Origin: Ustulina deusta
Taxonomy: Eukaryota > Ascomycota > Sordariomycetes > Xylariales > Xylariaceae
DNA: 64,000 nt
Assembly: GCA_023159155.1 (NCBI GenBank)
Contig: JAJNNX010000036.1
Span: 372,001 to 436,000 of the forward strand
Direction: 5' to 3'
A model generated the notes under the pieces. The model was given only the letters and a program-made list of their open reading frames with translations. It was not told the origin of the DNA and made no database searches. Below, in pieces: positions 40,960 through 54,662 of the stretch; positions within the stretch are counted from its first letter, which is position 1, and each line of letters begins with the position of its first letter. A program made the position numbers and the translations under genes.

Positions 40960-41114
40960 AATATATTATTATTATTATTACTACTATTAATAGTACTACT
41001 TAGATTACTATTAATATAATATTTAAAATAGCAAAAAAACTTTATATATAATAGTAATAGTAGTAATAGTAATAATAATAGTAGTACTACTACTATTATT
41101 AATACTACTACTAC
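40960..41114. repeat. Trinucleotide microsatellite (ATT/ACT/AGT) in family C 3' region
   Basis: Imperfect runs of ATT, ACT, AGT and TAGTAA. The same array occurs inverted at 56680-56770 in the displaced 3' end of copy 1, and continues at 51979-52015 after the F insertion, so the F element landed inside the array. Confidence 0.75.
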
Positions 41115-41479
41115 TGAAATGGAGCAGGGCTCCTAATCGGCGTGTTATATACTAAAACTAACCAAACCTACCTAATTCTTCTATATTAGACTATGTTTTC
41201 TAGTTTGTAGATCTTTGTACGTAATAAATCAAAATCTAATATATCAATATAAATATAAATGCAATAATTAATTAATAAAACAAATCTTTAACTTTTATTT
41301 AATATTTTATAATAATTGTTTGTCCTTTTATAAAAAAAAAAAAAAAAGTCTTTTATAGCTTTAAATAAAAACGTGGATTTATTATATTTTTTGTTTTATA
41401 ATGTTAAAGATTTTTAAAAATATGTTTTATTTTATAACTAAAGACTTATTTTTTATACGTATACATTAGCCCTACTGCA
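41115..41479 (-). repeat. Family F 3' LTR of copy 2
   Basis: 365 bp. The outer end keeps TGGAGCAGGGCTCCTAATCGG. The inner end also keeps CCCTACTGCA, so this LTR is less eroded at both ends than in the middle. Confidence 0.92.
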
Positions 41480-44400
41480 AACTTCCCAAATTGTTAAGTT
41501 TTTGTTATTAAACTATAATAATTAACTTAAACTATAATTAATTAATTAATTATTTTTTTTAGATCTTTATTACTAAAGTTTTTTAGTTTTTATATTTATT
41601 TCTAATAATTTAACTTTTTTTTTTTTTATATACTTAGTACTTTTTAAGCAGTTTTTTAATTTTTAGGTTTTTAGCATTTATATAATTAACTATATATATT
41701 TCTAAATTATATTTTTTTTAAAATTCCTATCTAGTAAAAAAGTTTAGTATAAAACAACTTTTTATATTATTATATATATTATTTTTTTAAAATATAAAAA
41801 AGATTAGTTATTTTTTAAAAAATTTATTATTTATATATTAGTAATTATTATAAAAAGGCGTATTAATAGGAATTCTAACTTTACTAGCTACTAAACACTA
41901 CAATAGTAAAGGAATATTTTTATATTTTAGGTTATATTAACTATATATTTTTATAATTAAATTTTATAAATATTTATAATATTTTAAGTAAAGTTTTATA
42001 AGTTAGAAATTAATAAATAAAGTAATTAGCTAAAAAATTTACTAATTTTGTTAAAAGATTAGCTAGGCTAGCTAGATCGATTAAGTTTATAATTAGAAAT
42101 TTAGAACTACCTTTTTTATATAAATTATAATATAGTTTTTGTAATATTTTAACGAATTATTTTATATATTTTTGTTTAAATTGTAAAGTTTTTTATTTAT
42201 AGTATTTATTATTTTTTTCTAAAGCTTTAGCTTATAAAAAGCTAAAAGTATATAAGTTCTATAAAAATAACTATAGCGCTAGCTATTATTTTGTTAAATA
42301 CTAGGGATTAATACTATAAGCTTAGGTCTAGGCGGGTAACTATTAAATAATAATTTTTAAATATAGTTAAAAATAATAAAAGCTTTTTAGTAAGTGCTAA
42401 TTATTATATTATTATTAATAAAATTTATAATATATAATATTTTTTATTTAATATTATAAATTATAATAAACTAATAATTAGAAGTATGTTTAGTTTTAAT
42501 TGCTTTAATTACTTTAAATATTATAAAACTAATAAATTTATTTTATTTTTTAAAAAATTAAAAATAAAATCGTTTTTATTAAAACTTTTGTTTTAAGCCT
42601 AAAAAAATATCTATATAAAAATATTTTTAAATATTACTTATAATTTAAAATAATTAATTACTATAATAATTAGTATACTAATTTCTAATATATTTAGCTA
42701 CTAATACTGTGATATTTTTTAAAATATATTAATTAGTTTAGGTTTAAGCAAGTTATAAAAAGTTTAAGTTATAATGCTTAGAAAAGTTTTATAGTTATAT
42801 AAAATATTTTTATATTTTTAGCGAAAATAAAATAATAGGTTTTTATTATAGTAACTTATATATAATAGTTTATTTAATAATATATATTATACTAGCTTAG
42901 ATAATATAATAGTAATAATATTATTAAAAAAAAATATATATATATATTTTTTAAATCTTTTTAGTAATACTTTAAATAAATTAGTTAAAATATTTTAAGT
43001 ATAATAATTTAAAATAATAATACTAAAATAAGCTAATTATATAATAGCTTTAATATTAAAGCAAAGTATTAATTCTATTTATTAATAATTAAAAATATAA
43101 ATAAAATATAATAAATATATAGGCTATATATTAATAAATAAAGTTTGGGGACTAGTAGTATAAAGTATATTAGCTAGAAAATAAGTAGTTAAAAACTAAA
43201 TATAAGGTTTGTTAAGCTAATATAAGTTTAGTTAGTTTATATTACTTTTTTATAAAGATTTTATTAGTTCTTTCTTAATATAAATTATTATTAAAGAAAA
43301 ATATTAATTAAAGCTTTTTTATTTGTATTACTTTATAAAAAGTAATATTTATTAGTTTTATATAAGTTAACTATTTTTTTCAACTTATTTTTTTTATTTT
43401 TTATATAAACTATATTTATATTTTTATTTTTTTATATTTCTAATTCTATTTATTTAATCTATAATAATTACTCTATATATAATATATTATAATATATATT
43501 TTTATATTTTTATTATTTTTTATAATATTTAGTAATTAGTTGTTTTAAAACAAAAAATATATATTAGTTTTTTTTAGTTATTTTTATTTACTATATAATT
43601 ATTATTTTTATATTAGCTATACTAAATATTATATAAATATATTTAAAGTTTTTATATTAACTAATTTATTACTATATATATTAAATCTTATATATTATTT
43701 TTAGTTATATTATTTTATTATTAACAAGCTTAATATTTAATTATTATTTTTTTATTTATAAAAATCTTTTATTTTAAGCTAGCTTATATAATCTTGATTT
43801 TTTATAATAATTAATCCAAAAAAAGCTAGGTTATAAAAAAAGTTTTAATAATTAGATATTAATTAAAATAATATATATTAGAACTAATAAATATTTTAAT
43901 TAAACTAATTAATATATAAGTTATATTTTTAAAACAACTATTATATTATTTTTATTATTATTTAGTGCTAAATTATAATATATTATTTATTTTTAATTAA
44001 AATCTAGTATAGCTTTAATAATTCTAGTTATATTTTTTTTAAATATATTTTTTTTTAGAACTATAGTTCTAAAATATGTAGTATTACTAAAAAACTTTAG
44101 TAAGCTAATAAAGCTATATACTATTTAAAAAAAAACTTTTAAATATAATTAAAATAAATATTATAATTTTTTTAATTAATATAAGCAAGTAAGCTTTATA
44201 TTTTTTTTTAACTTTTATATATAATTAATAAAAATATTTAATAATAATTATTAAATTTTTTATTATTTTATTATTAAAGCTTTAAATAGCTATATTACTA
44301 GTTAATATATATATTAAAATATTTATTTTTTATTCTTTATAATATTTAATAATAAAGCTATATTTAAAACAATTATAATATTTATTAGCAAATTTATACT

Positions 44401-47400
44401 TTTTTATATTAAGCTATATTATAATAGCTTATTTAGCAAATACATTTTTATAATGTTTAATTGCTTAGTACAAGTAATAATACTTACTATTTAATTAATT
44501 AAAACTTTTAATTTTATTTTTTGCTAGTTATATATTTATTAATTCTAAAAGTTTAAAAATAATAGTTATTTTAAAATATAGCTATTTTTTAAATATAAAT
44601 TAATAAACTTTTTTATAATCTAGCGCTTGTAATAATTATATTTATTTAATTAGCTAGCTAGACTATAAATATTATATAAGTAATACTAAATATATTTATT
44701 TATATATAATAGCAACCTAAAAAAATAAAAATAAAAATCTAAATAAACAAAATAACCTAAAAAAGTTCTTAATTTAAACTAATCAAATAAAAATTATTAT
44801 TTTAGAGCAGGTTCCTAAAAATAAAAAAGTAATACAAAAAAAAAAAAAAAAAAAAAGTCTAAGTAGCAAATATTATTTTATAATAAATTTAAACTAATTA
44901 AAATAATATTATTATAATATATAATATTAGATTTATAAATTTTAGTTATATTTATTTTTCTAATTGTTAAATTTAAAAAAATATTGCTTATTAATTAATA
45001 GATTTTTTTTTTAATTATAAATTATTAAAGCTTAAATATTTAGTTTTTAAGCTTATCTTAATTAGGATTTTAATTTAATATAATAAAACTTTATTACTAA
45101 TAACTTTTTAATTTTTTTAATTGTTTTATTTATATTTTAATATTTTTAGTTTATTTAAGCTATATTATAGTTTATTTAAGCTATATTTTAGCTATATCTA
45201 ATTATATTTTAAGTTATATTTAAATATATATAAATTTATTTTAGTTATATTTTAGTTATATCTAGCTATATTTTAAGCTTTGTTTAATTTTTGTTTAGTT
45301 ATATTATAGCTTTAATTAGAGCTATTCTAGCTATATTTATATTTTTTTATAGCAATTATTTTTTAATAAACTTATTGTTTATTTATTAGTAGTAAAATTA
45401 ACTAATTTTTAATAAATAGTTATAAGCTATTTACTATATAAATTTTTATTTTTATATATCTTTTTAGTTTTTCTTTTATATATATATATATATATATTTT
45501 TTTTTTAAATATTATAAAAAATAGGCTTTTTTATTTATATAAAAGTTTAACGCTTTAAAATTTATTGTTATTTAGTAAAATATTAAACATAAAAATAAGG
45601 TTTATTTTTCAAAAACTATAAAGCAGACTTTATAAATATATTGCTAATTAGCTTATTTTATAGCTTGGTATTTTTTTTAGTAATAATATATTAGACCTTA
45701 GCTGTATTTTTTTTTTTAAATTAGTATACTTTATATACTAAAAAAAATATATGATTAAAAATATTTTATTAATTAATAATCTATTATATTAAAATAACAT
45801 TTTTAATAAATAAAACTAATAATTAGTTATAAACTATTTTATATATATTATAGCTATAGTATTAAGTAATAGTTTTATTAGTTTAGATTATTTTATTAAG
45901 TTATTTAGTTTAGTTTTTTTTTTTAAGTTATTTTTTATAGCTATTAATAATTATTTTATAACTTAACTTAATAAATTTTTAGTTTTAAAAATAATATATT
46001 ATACTATAAATTATTATAAATCTAAATTATATTTTAATTATTATTACTTTTTTTTTGTTTTTAGAACTATTATTATATTTAATCTTAATAGAAGTGCTAT
46101 ATTAATAAATAATATATTATTTAATCAATTAAGCAATATTTTCAAAATTAGCTAATTAAAATAGTATTGCTTTAAAATAAGCTAATATTTTATATTTAGT
46201 TTTAATAATTATTTTAAATTTATTATTATTAAATATAAGTTAAATATTAAAAATTTAGTTTTATTATAGTAATATTTTTTTTAAATCGCTTGTTTTATAT
46301 TTATTAATATAGTTTATAGCTTTTTAAAACATTTTTAATATTTTTATATAAGTTTTTTTAGTAGTATCAAGCAGTAATTTTATAGTATATAAAATTTTAG
46401 TTATATATAGCTTGTTTTAAAAAAAACATTTTTAATTATTAAAATTATTAATATAATATTAGATTTAATATAATAGTTTTATTTTTTTTTAAAATAATTT
46501 TTATAGATTTTTTTAATATTATTATTATAAAATAATTAAACAAACTTTTAGTAATAAAATATATTACTAGTTTTTATAAATATATTAATTATTTTTGCTT
46601 TAGTTAAAAAAAAGCAGTAATATTTAAAATAATTATTAGTTTAATTATTATAATATAAAATTAAAAATTAATAAAATCTTTTATATTTTTTCTTTTAATT
46701 ATTTAATTTATTTAATAGTTTTTTTAGTTTATATAATAGTCCGTTTATTACTATATATTTTTTTTAAAAATATAATATAATTTAAAATTAAATATTTTAA
46801 TAAAAGCAACTTATTAAGTTAGTACTACACTAAATAATATAAAAAATCTATTATTTAATTAAATAATTAATATTTTTATTTTTATTTTTAAATAAAATCT
46901 AATCTTATATAAGTAGTTTTATAATTAATAAAAAATTTTAATAATTTTTAGGCATTTTTTTTTTATTACATTATAATTTAATTTAGGTTTTTTTTAAGGT
47001 TTTAATTTATATTTAAATAAATATATTTTATTTTTAATTGGTTAATAAAATATAGCGCTTTATTCTTTTTTTAAAACATTAATTTTTAGCTAAATTCTTT
47101 TAGTTTTATAATCTAAAGTAATTAAATAAAAAATAGTTATTAAAGCTTATTATAATATTATTATTGCTTATTTTTATTTATTTTTTTAAACAAACTTAAT
47201 ATTATATTAAAAAAATATAATTAATAAAAATATTATTATAATATATATTTTTATTTATATTTAATAATAATTATTTATTTTTAAAAAAGTTTTTATTTTT
47301 ATAATATTGCTATATATTATTTATTTTAAAATTTTAAATATTTTAGCTTTTATAAGTTTATAGCTATTAGTTTTATACAAATATTTAATTAATATTATTA

Positions 47401-50400
47401 TTAGTTTATATTATTTATTTTTAATATTATTTATAGTAATACTTGCTAATTTAAAATTTAGTAAAACTATATTAATATTTTTAATATATTTAAAAATAAA
47501 TTACTATATATTAAAAACAAATTTTTAATTATTATAACAAATAATAAACTTTTTAATTTTTATATTATTAAAGAATAGTTTATATTTTTTAGATATAATA
47601 TTATATAATATTTAGCTAATTATTTTTAAAAAATAAGCTACTAAATTTATTATGTTTTAAAAAAATATTATTATTTATAAAATTCTAAATAATATAAAAA
47701 AAACTATTAGTGCTTAATTAAAAAAAAATAAAAGTACTTAATTATATTTAAGAAAAAAGTTAATTATTAATAAAGTTTTATATATAGCAAATTTTTTAGT
47801 AAATTTATTATAACTTTTTAGTAAAAAAATATTTTACATTATAATTATATTTAGTTTAGTAGTAAAATTAATTAGTTTAAGCTTTTTATTTTTATTTTTT
47901 TTATAAACTATATGTTTTAATATATACTATTTATTCTTTTAAAGCTTTATTTATAAATTAAATTTTAAATATATTTAGTACTTTTTTTATAATAATATAA
48001 AAATAAAAATTCTTTTTACTTACTAAGCTTTATATAATAATACAATTTTATTATATATATTTTATTTTTTTTACTAAAACTTTAAGCTAAAACTATTTTA
48101 TATTTTTATAGCACTTTAACTAAAAGCTTTTTTTTTAATTAATAAATTTTAATATTTTTATATTTTTTTGAATTTTTTAAAAATATTTCTTAATTAATTA
48201 AGTTTTTTTAAATTATATAATAAAACATAAATAAATATTTAAATAAATCCTTTCCTTTTTAAATGTTTTATTTAGTTTATACTAATTATATATTTTTATT
48301 AAAGCTTTTTTTTTCTAATTAATTAACTTTAAAAGTATAGAACTATTATATTTTATATTATTAACTAAATAAACTTTCTTTAATTTAAGCTTATATATTA
48401 TAAATATTAAAATAAAACAAATAAAAAATGTTATTTATTTAGCTTTTAAAACTTTTGCTTTTTTATTTTTTTTATAGTTTTATAAATAATAGTTTTAAAA
48501 ACTATTAAAAATTTACTATTTAATAAAATATTTATAAAAAAAATATTATTATTTAGTTTTAATATTTAGTTTATATAGTTTATAAATAACTAATTAATAT
48601 TATAGAAATATTTTTATATAATTTTATTATTTAAGTTTAATACTAAATTAAAAATTATTTTAGTAGCATATAATAAAAATAAAATTTAAACATTAATTAA
48701 AAATTAATTATAGCTATTAATAAAAGCTTTTTATGTATAAATAACTATTAGTTTTTTATAGTTCTAATTATTAATTTGTTATGAAAATATAATTAAATAA
48801 ATAAAGTTGCAAAAATAATAATATATATATTACTAAAAATAAATATAACTATTAGAACTAAATAAAAAATATAAAAAATATAATCTATAATTTTTAAAAA
48901 GTTTATTTTTAAAATAAAAAAGCAATTATTTTTTTATTTAGAACTATATATATAAAAATAGCTTATATATATTTTTTAACAATTTATACTAGCTAAATAA
49001 TAATTCTAATATTTTAATAAATAAATCTAATAGTTTTTTTTAAATTAATTTTATTTTAGGTTTAAATAAATTATTAATTTTATTAAAAAATATCTAGCGT
49101 TTTTTTATTTTTAAAACAAGAAAAAATATTTGCTAATTAATATTTATACTTATTATAGCATTAGTTATTTTATAAAATTAAATAATATTATAGGTTTTAA
49201 ACGTAATATTATTTTTTTTATTTAAATATTTTTTTTTTACTATTATAGCTTTTATATAAGTTTATATATTAAATATATTAATAAGGTCCAGAACTATAAG
49301 CACTAATAAATTGTTTAAAAAAACAACTTAATTAATTATTTTTAGTACTATAAACTTTTATTTATTTTAATATTTTTGCTATTTATTATATTAGAATTTT
49401 AAGTAGTTTTTTTTAGCTAAAATATTAAACTTTTATTATTTTATAAAAACTAAATTAATTTAAAATTTTATTTTAAAGTTAAACTAATTAGTTATAATTA
49501 GTTATTTAAATATTAAAACAAATAATTAAGCTAAATTATTTAAAATATTTTTATTTTTGCTAAGTTTTAAGTTTTATAATTAAATCTTATTTTTAAAATT
49601 TAAATCTTTTAAAATATAATTAAATTTATATAAAGCTTTATAAACTACTAGAACTATTAAAAAATATTTATTAAAACAATTATAATAAATCTATATTAAA
49701 ACTAAAAATATAAATTTATTTTTATTTTTTATTTTTAATATTTTATTTAAATTAATTATTAACAAATAAATATATTAAAAAATATATAGTAAACTAATAT
49801 ATTAAGCTTTAAAATTATATTTTTTATATAAAGCTTTAAAATTTTTTTTTTTTTTTTTTACTTTATAGCTTTATTATATATAACTTTTAGTTTTATAAAA
49901 TTAGTATTTATATAAATTATTACTAGTACTTTTAAAATTATTTTAGTTTTTTAATTAGTTATATTTTTAAAAGTTTAATTATTATGTTTAAATAATATAA
50001 GCTTTAAATTAGTTATTTTTATATTGCTGCTTATTTTGCTAGCTAATCTTTTAATAAAACATTTAATTAAAAGAAATATAATATTAATTCTAGTTAATTA
50101 ATAACTATATTATTTTAGTTATTATTTTGGTTATTTAAGTATTATAAATAAAAAAGCTTTTTATTTTAACTATTAATTATTTAATTATTAGGTCTATATA
50201 TATATAAACTATTAAAAATATAATAAAAAAAATAATTATAAATAGCTAGATTAAAAAAGCAACTAATAAAACTTAGAATAATTATATTTGTATAGCTTGC
50301 TAAATAAAATAAAAAAATATATTTAGTAATAATTTTAAACTAGTAATATTATTTAAAAAATTTAATATTACTATTTATAAATAAATAAAAATTTTTAAGT

Positions 50401-51618
50401 TAGCTTATTATTTAAAAATATTTATAGTATTAATATATTTTTTTTATTACAAAATATTTTTAATAATTTTATATTTATTAAAAATATTTTTAAAATAATT
50501 AAAAAGGATTAATTTAATTAAATTATATAAATAAAACTTTTTAAGTATTAAAAATATTTTTTAGCTAAGTTTATTAATTAAAACTATATATTTAAAAAAA
50601 ATTTAAATATAATTTTAAAAATTTGTTTTAATACTTAAAAAAAACTTAAAAAATTATTTTTTTTATAATTAAGTTTACTTAAGATTAATTATTTTATATT
50701 TTTATATTAAACTTATAATAATTTAATTTTAATTAATATAAAAAGTAATAATATATTAAATTATATATTTTTTAATTATAGTTTTTGTTTAATATAATAA
50801 CTAATTAATTTATTTAATTTATAAAAATTTCTATAACTTAAAAAGTTTTTTGATTTTATAAAACTATTTAGTTATAATTTTTTTATTAAATTACTTCTAA
50901 AAACAAAATATAAAATTAAAAATAAATAAACTAATAATATATAAAACTATAGCGCTTTTAAAAACTAATTATATAAATATTAAAAGTTTAGCTAGCTAAT
51001 ATTTATTAGTTTAATTATTAGTTAGTATAATATTAAAAATAAATATATTTATAATTAAAATATTTAAAATAAACTTTATTAAAAAAAGCCCAAAGTTTTA
51101 CGGTTGTTTTAAAATATTTAAAATATTTATTTTAAATTATTAATTAGAATTATTAATATATAGAAACAATAAAATAATAAATATTTTTAAAAGTTTTTTT
51201 TTAAAAGTTTATATATATTTAAATTTAATAAATATATTAGTTTTTTTAATAAAACTATAGTTAAATTTTATATTTTTTTTATAGATCTAATAAAAGCAAT
51301 ATACCATTATTAGTATTTTTATAATTAATTGTTTTAAAAATAATAGTTCTATTAATACTTTATATTTATTTAATTTTTATTATAATTAATTTATTATTAT
51401 TTTTATATTATATTATTATATTATATTATTATATTATATTACAAGTTTAGCTTTATATAAAGATTTATTAAAAAAAAATAATTAATTAGCATAATTAATA
51501 GTTAGTTTTTATATATTAAATATATTACCTAAAAATATTAGTTTTTAATTATAAGTTATGTTTTAAAAAATATTAAATAATATTAATTTTTATTATTTTA
51601 TTAAAAATACTAATAAAA
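41480..51618 (-). pseudogene. Eroded internal region of family F copy 2
   Basis: Inverted and colinear with 17627-29065. No frame survives. It contains the mirrored short-repeat array at 45150-45345 and a TA run at 45478-45497. Coding function not recognised, as for copy 1. Confidence 0.65.
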
Positions 51619-51978
51619 TAAAGCAAAACTTTTAATTAATATATTATATATTAAAACTAAATAAACTTATTTAATTTTTTTATATTAGATTATATTTTTT
51701 AGTCTATAAATTTTTATACATATTAAATTAAGATCTAATATATAAATATAAATAAAAACGCAATAATTAATTCATAAAATAAATCTTTAACTCTTATTTA
51801 ATATTTTATAATAATTGTTTGTTTTTTTATATATAGGAAAAAAGAAATCTTTTATAGCTTTAAATAAAAACGCGCGTTTATTATACCTTTTGTCCCGTAA
51901 TCTCCAAGGTCTCCAAGAATATGTTCTATTCTATAACTAAGGACCTGTCTCATATACGCGCGCACCAGCCCTACTGCA
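51619..51978 (-). repeat. Family F 5' LTR of copy 2, mosaic preservation
   Basis: 360 bp. The inner half (51619-51840) is almost completely converted (AAGCAAAAC for AGCAGGGCT), whereas from about 51885 to 51978 it keeps CGCGCG, GTCCCGTAATCTCC and CCAGCCCTACTGCA, probably the closest thing to original sequence for this family. Confidence 0.92.
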
Positions 51979-51982
51979 CTAC

Positions 51983-52471
51983 TATTATTACTATTATTAT
52001 TACTACTGCTATTATATAACAATTATTATTTCTAGGTTAATATAACCTTAGAATAATAGCTAAAGCATATGTATAATATATATATGTGTGTGTGTGTATG
52101 TGCGTATATATATATATATATATACGCCTAAGGAAAAAAAAAAGGAAAAAAAAAGGAAAAAACAGTACAAAAGCGGCCCGTTTTATGTACGATAGCTATA
52201 AATATTACGCCTTATCTAATCTTAAGCACTTCTGAATAGCGTACGGAAAGCAGTTATGCATAGAAAACAGTTACGTATAAAAAGCAGTTATATATAATAG
52301 GCAAACTATAAAAAGCCTTTCGAAAAAACAGCAATTTAATATACTATTAGACAATTCTATTAGCTATAGATTAGCTATATGCTATAGTTTATATTTTTTT
52401 ACGTTTAGAATTTCTTATTTCTTTTAGTAGTTGTACGGAGGTATGCTACAGTTAAAAAAAAAAAAAGCTAG
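51983..52471 (+). other. 3' end of family C copy 2 internal region, GC-retaining
   Basis: 489 bp between the F insertion and the 3' LTR; inverted copy at 56278-56690. It contains a microsatellite (51983-52015), a TA/TG run (52078-52126), a purine stretch at 52132-52160, and a 16-17-bp motif (GCAGTTA-N-G/A-TATA) repeated three times at 52247-52300. The A run 52453-52466 just before the LTR is a likely polypurine tract. No frame is supported. Confidence 0.65.
52078..52126. repeat. TA/TG/CA dinucleotide microsatellite
   Basis: ATATATATGTGTGTGTGTGT followed by a GTATATATA run. The inverted counterpart near 56570-56630 is nearly all TA, as expected if CA/TG steps were converted to TA by RIP. Confidence 0.75.
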
Positions 52472-52721
52472 TATTATAATAATAGTGTTAACTATGCATA
52501 AAGCTACTACTAACTACGTATAAGACTATTTATATAATACTAGCAATTAGCTATTAGTTTAATTATATAAGCAGTATATATATATAGAATTCTTTTACTA
52601 GATAAGAATTTATACGAAAGTCTTATTTTTGTATAAATAATTAAAAAGATAGATCAATATATATAGTTATTTATCTTACCTCTTTGTTACGTATAATATT
52701 GTACCCCCTGGCCACCTAACA
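52472..52721 (+). repeat. Family C 3' LTR of copy 2
   Basis: 250 bp. The inner start is TATTATAATAATAG (TG to TA), whereas the outer end is preserved as TGTACCCCCTGGCCACCTAACA-like sequence. Followed by the CTTTA duplication. Confidence 0.92.
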
Positions 52722-53479
52722 CTTTATTTATTTATAACTATAAGATTAGTAGAAAAAAAACTATGAAACTTTTTTTAATGTTTTAAAATATAAAAAAAAC
52801 TTAAGCTTAATGTTATAAAAATACTTTAGTTATAAATAAACAATCCTAAAATAAACTAAAATATAGGCTAATTTTAGTAAAATAGATTAAAAAAAGATTT
52901 AACTACTAAAAAAACTGAAAAAAAAAAAACTCAAATAAAACTAAAAAAATAAAGTTAGTAATATATATATTTATTAAAGATCTTAAGCTAAAGCTTAGTA
53001 TTAAAATACTAAATAAATATAAAAAATTTAGCAATTTATTTAAAAAGATATATAATATAAAAACAAAATTACTAAAGTATAAATAATAACTAAAATATTT
53101 TTTGTTATATTATATAAATAAAAAATAATTTAAAAAATTAAACAATTATTTATAATAAAATCTAATAAAAAATATATATAATTATTAGTATTATTTATTA
53201 GATTACTAATCCTATAAGTACTAAAAAAACTAAAAAAAAATTAAAAAGTTAAATAAAAACTATATATTAATTATAAAAATATAAATTTAAAAATAAAAAA
53301 GTTGATAAAATTTTTATTAAAAATTAAAAATTTAAAAAATAAGTTATAAAAAACAAAGTAGGTTATAATATTAGATTTGCTAAATATTTATTATTAGATT
53401 AGAATTATACTAAAAAATAAAAATAAAATAGTTTTTAAAATATTATATAAATTATTTAAATATTTAATAATATTATTTA

Positions 53480-53600
53480 GTTTTATTAATATACTAATAA
53501 ATTTTTAAGAAAAAATTATACATATATTATAAAAATTTATTAATTAAATTATTATAATATATTTTAATAATATTTTAATTTATTTAAAAATATTTAAAAA
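53480..53600 (+). pseudogene. Reverse transcriptase active-site remnant of element G
   Basis: The frame with codons at 53560 reads IIIYFNNILIYLK, matching V-V-Y-F/L-D-D-I-L-I-Y-S-K with both Asp codons changed to Asn. Upstream, NF(Q)EKIIHIL fits A-T-F-Q-A-R-I-N-D-V-L. About 200 bp downstream (53775-53900) NIKIFVRFMNY and FIKIFKKIIIFF fit I-R-x-F-L-G-F-A-N-Y-Y and F-I-K-x-F-S-K-I-A-x-P-L. Confidence 0.82.
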
Positions 53601-54662
53601 GTATTTATAGTACTATAAAATGCTAAATTGTTAGTATATTTAAAAAAAAAACAAATTTTATAAATAAAAAATAATTTTGTTTAAATTTATAATAATATTA
53701 AAAAAAATATAAATCTAAAAATTAAAAATTTTAGTAATAAAAAATTAGCTAATACTTAAATTAATAAATAATATAAAAATATTTGTTAGATTTATGAACT
53801 ATATTTAAAGTTTTATTAAAATTTTTAAAAAAATTATAATATTTTTTATAAACTTAATAAAAAAAAATCAAACGTTTTAATAAATAAATAAAAAATATTT
53901 AATATTTAATAAAATTAAAAAATTAATAATAAATAATCTAGTAATAAAATTATTAAATTTAAATAAAAAATTTAAAATTAAAATTAATATATATAATAAT
54001 ATAATAAAAAGTTAACTAAGTTAATATAATAAAAATAGAAAACTATATTTAGAAGCGTTTTTTTTGAAAAAATTTTTAAAACTTGCAATAAACTATTTTA
54101 TATTAAATAAAAAACTTATAGTTATAATATAAATATTTAAAAAATAAGAATACTATTTATATAAACTAGAATAACTAATAAAAAATATTTTAGATTATAA
54201 AAATTTTATTATATTTATAATAATAAAAACATTAAATAAATAATAAATAAAATAAGTAAAGTTTTTATTTTAGTTTAACTTTAAGATTTTTTATATTAAA
54301 AAAGAAAAAAAATATAAAAATAAATATATTAAATTAATAAAACAATTATAAATAAAACAAAAAAAAAAGTTTTAAATATTTTTATAATAAAATTAAAATT
54401 AAACGTTAATACTTATAGTAATAAAAATAAACTATAATAAATAAATATAAAAATTAATCTAAAAATATAAAAAAAGGCAAAAGAATTTAGAAATAATATA
54501 AGTAATAAATTTATAAAAATAAAGCTATATATATTATAATTAATACTATATATTATTAGAATTTTAAAAAAAAATAAAAAAACTATATAAAAATATAATA
54601 TATAAAAAAAAAGAATTTATTAAAGCATAAATTATATAAATTAATATAAATAATTAAATTAT

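Larger units (their letters stand above)
34851..41114 (+). pseudogene. Internal region of family C copy 2 (5' and central part)
   Basis: Colinear with copy 1 to 39377; from 39378 it matches 58415-56770 inverted, the displaced 3' part of copy 1. All frames are broken and I recognise no domain. It contains a 22-bp minisatellite at 36962-37107 and a pocket at 40350-40545 that keeps C and G, including an uninterrupted C run near 40401. A 60-codon minus-strand open frame at 40155-40337 is made of F, L, I, Y, K and N codons as expected from pure AT sequence, and is not a gene. Confidence 0.7.
41115..51978 (-). mobile_element. Family F large LTR retrotransposon, copy 2, nested in family C copy 2
   Basis: Reverse-oriented relative to 17260-29433. 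Ends TGAAATGG at 41115 and CTACTGCA at 51978 with duplication CTAC (41111-41114, 51979-51982). At 10.86 kb it is shorter than copy 1, chiefly through loss of about 1.06 kb at about 41797 that both other copies retain (27600-28740 and 60905-61935), and of about 105 bp near 43640 present at 63738-63846 in copy 3. LTRs 41115-41479 and 51619-51978. Confidence 0.92.
34598..52721 (+). mobile_element. Family C LTR retrotransposon, copy 2, full length, nested in element G
   Basis: LTRs 34598-34850 and 52472-52721 in direct orientation, TG...CA ends, and perfect target duplication CTTTA at 34593-34597 and 52722-52726. It is interrupted by an inverted F element at 41115-51978. Without that insertion and its duplication it is 7.26 kb. 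It is the best complete reference for the family: copy 1 (16769-33554 plus 56085-58415) matches it throughout. Confidence 0.93.

Noticed and set aside
45478..45497. TA run as a replication origin or centromere element
   Set aside because: TA runs of this length are expected by chance and by CA/TG conversion in this composition; no other evidence.
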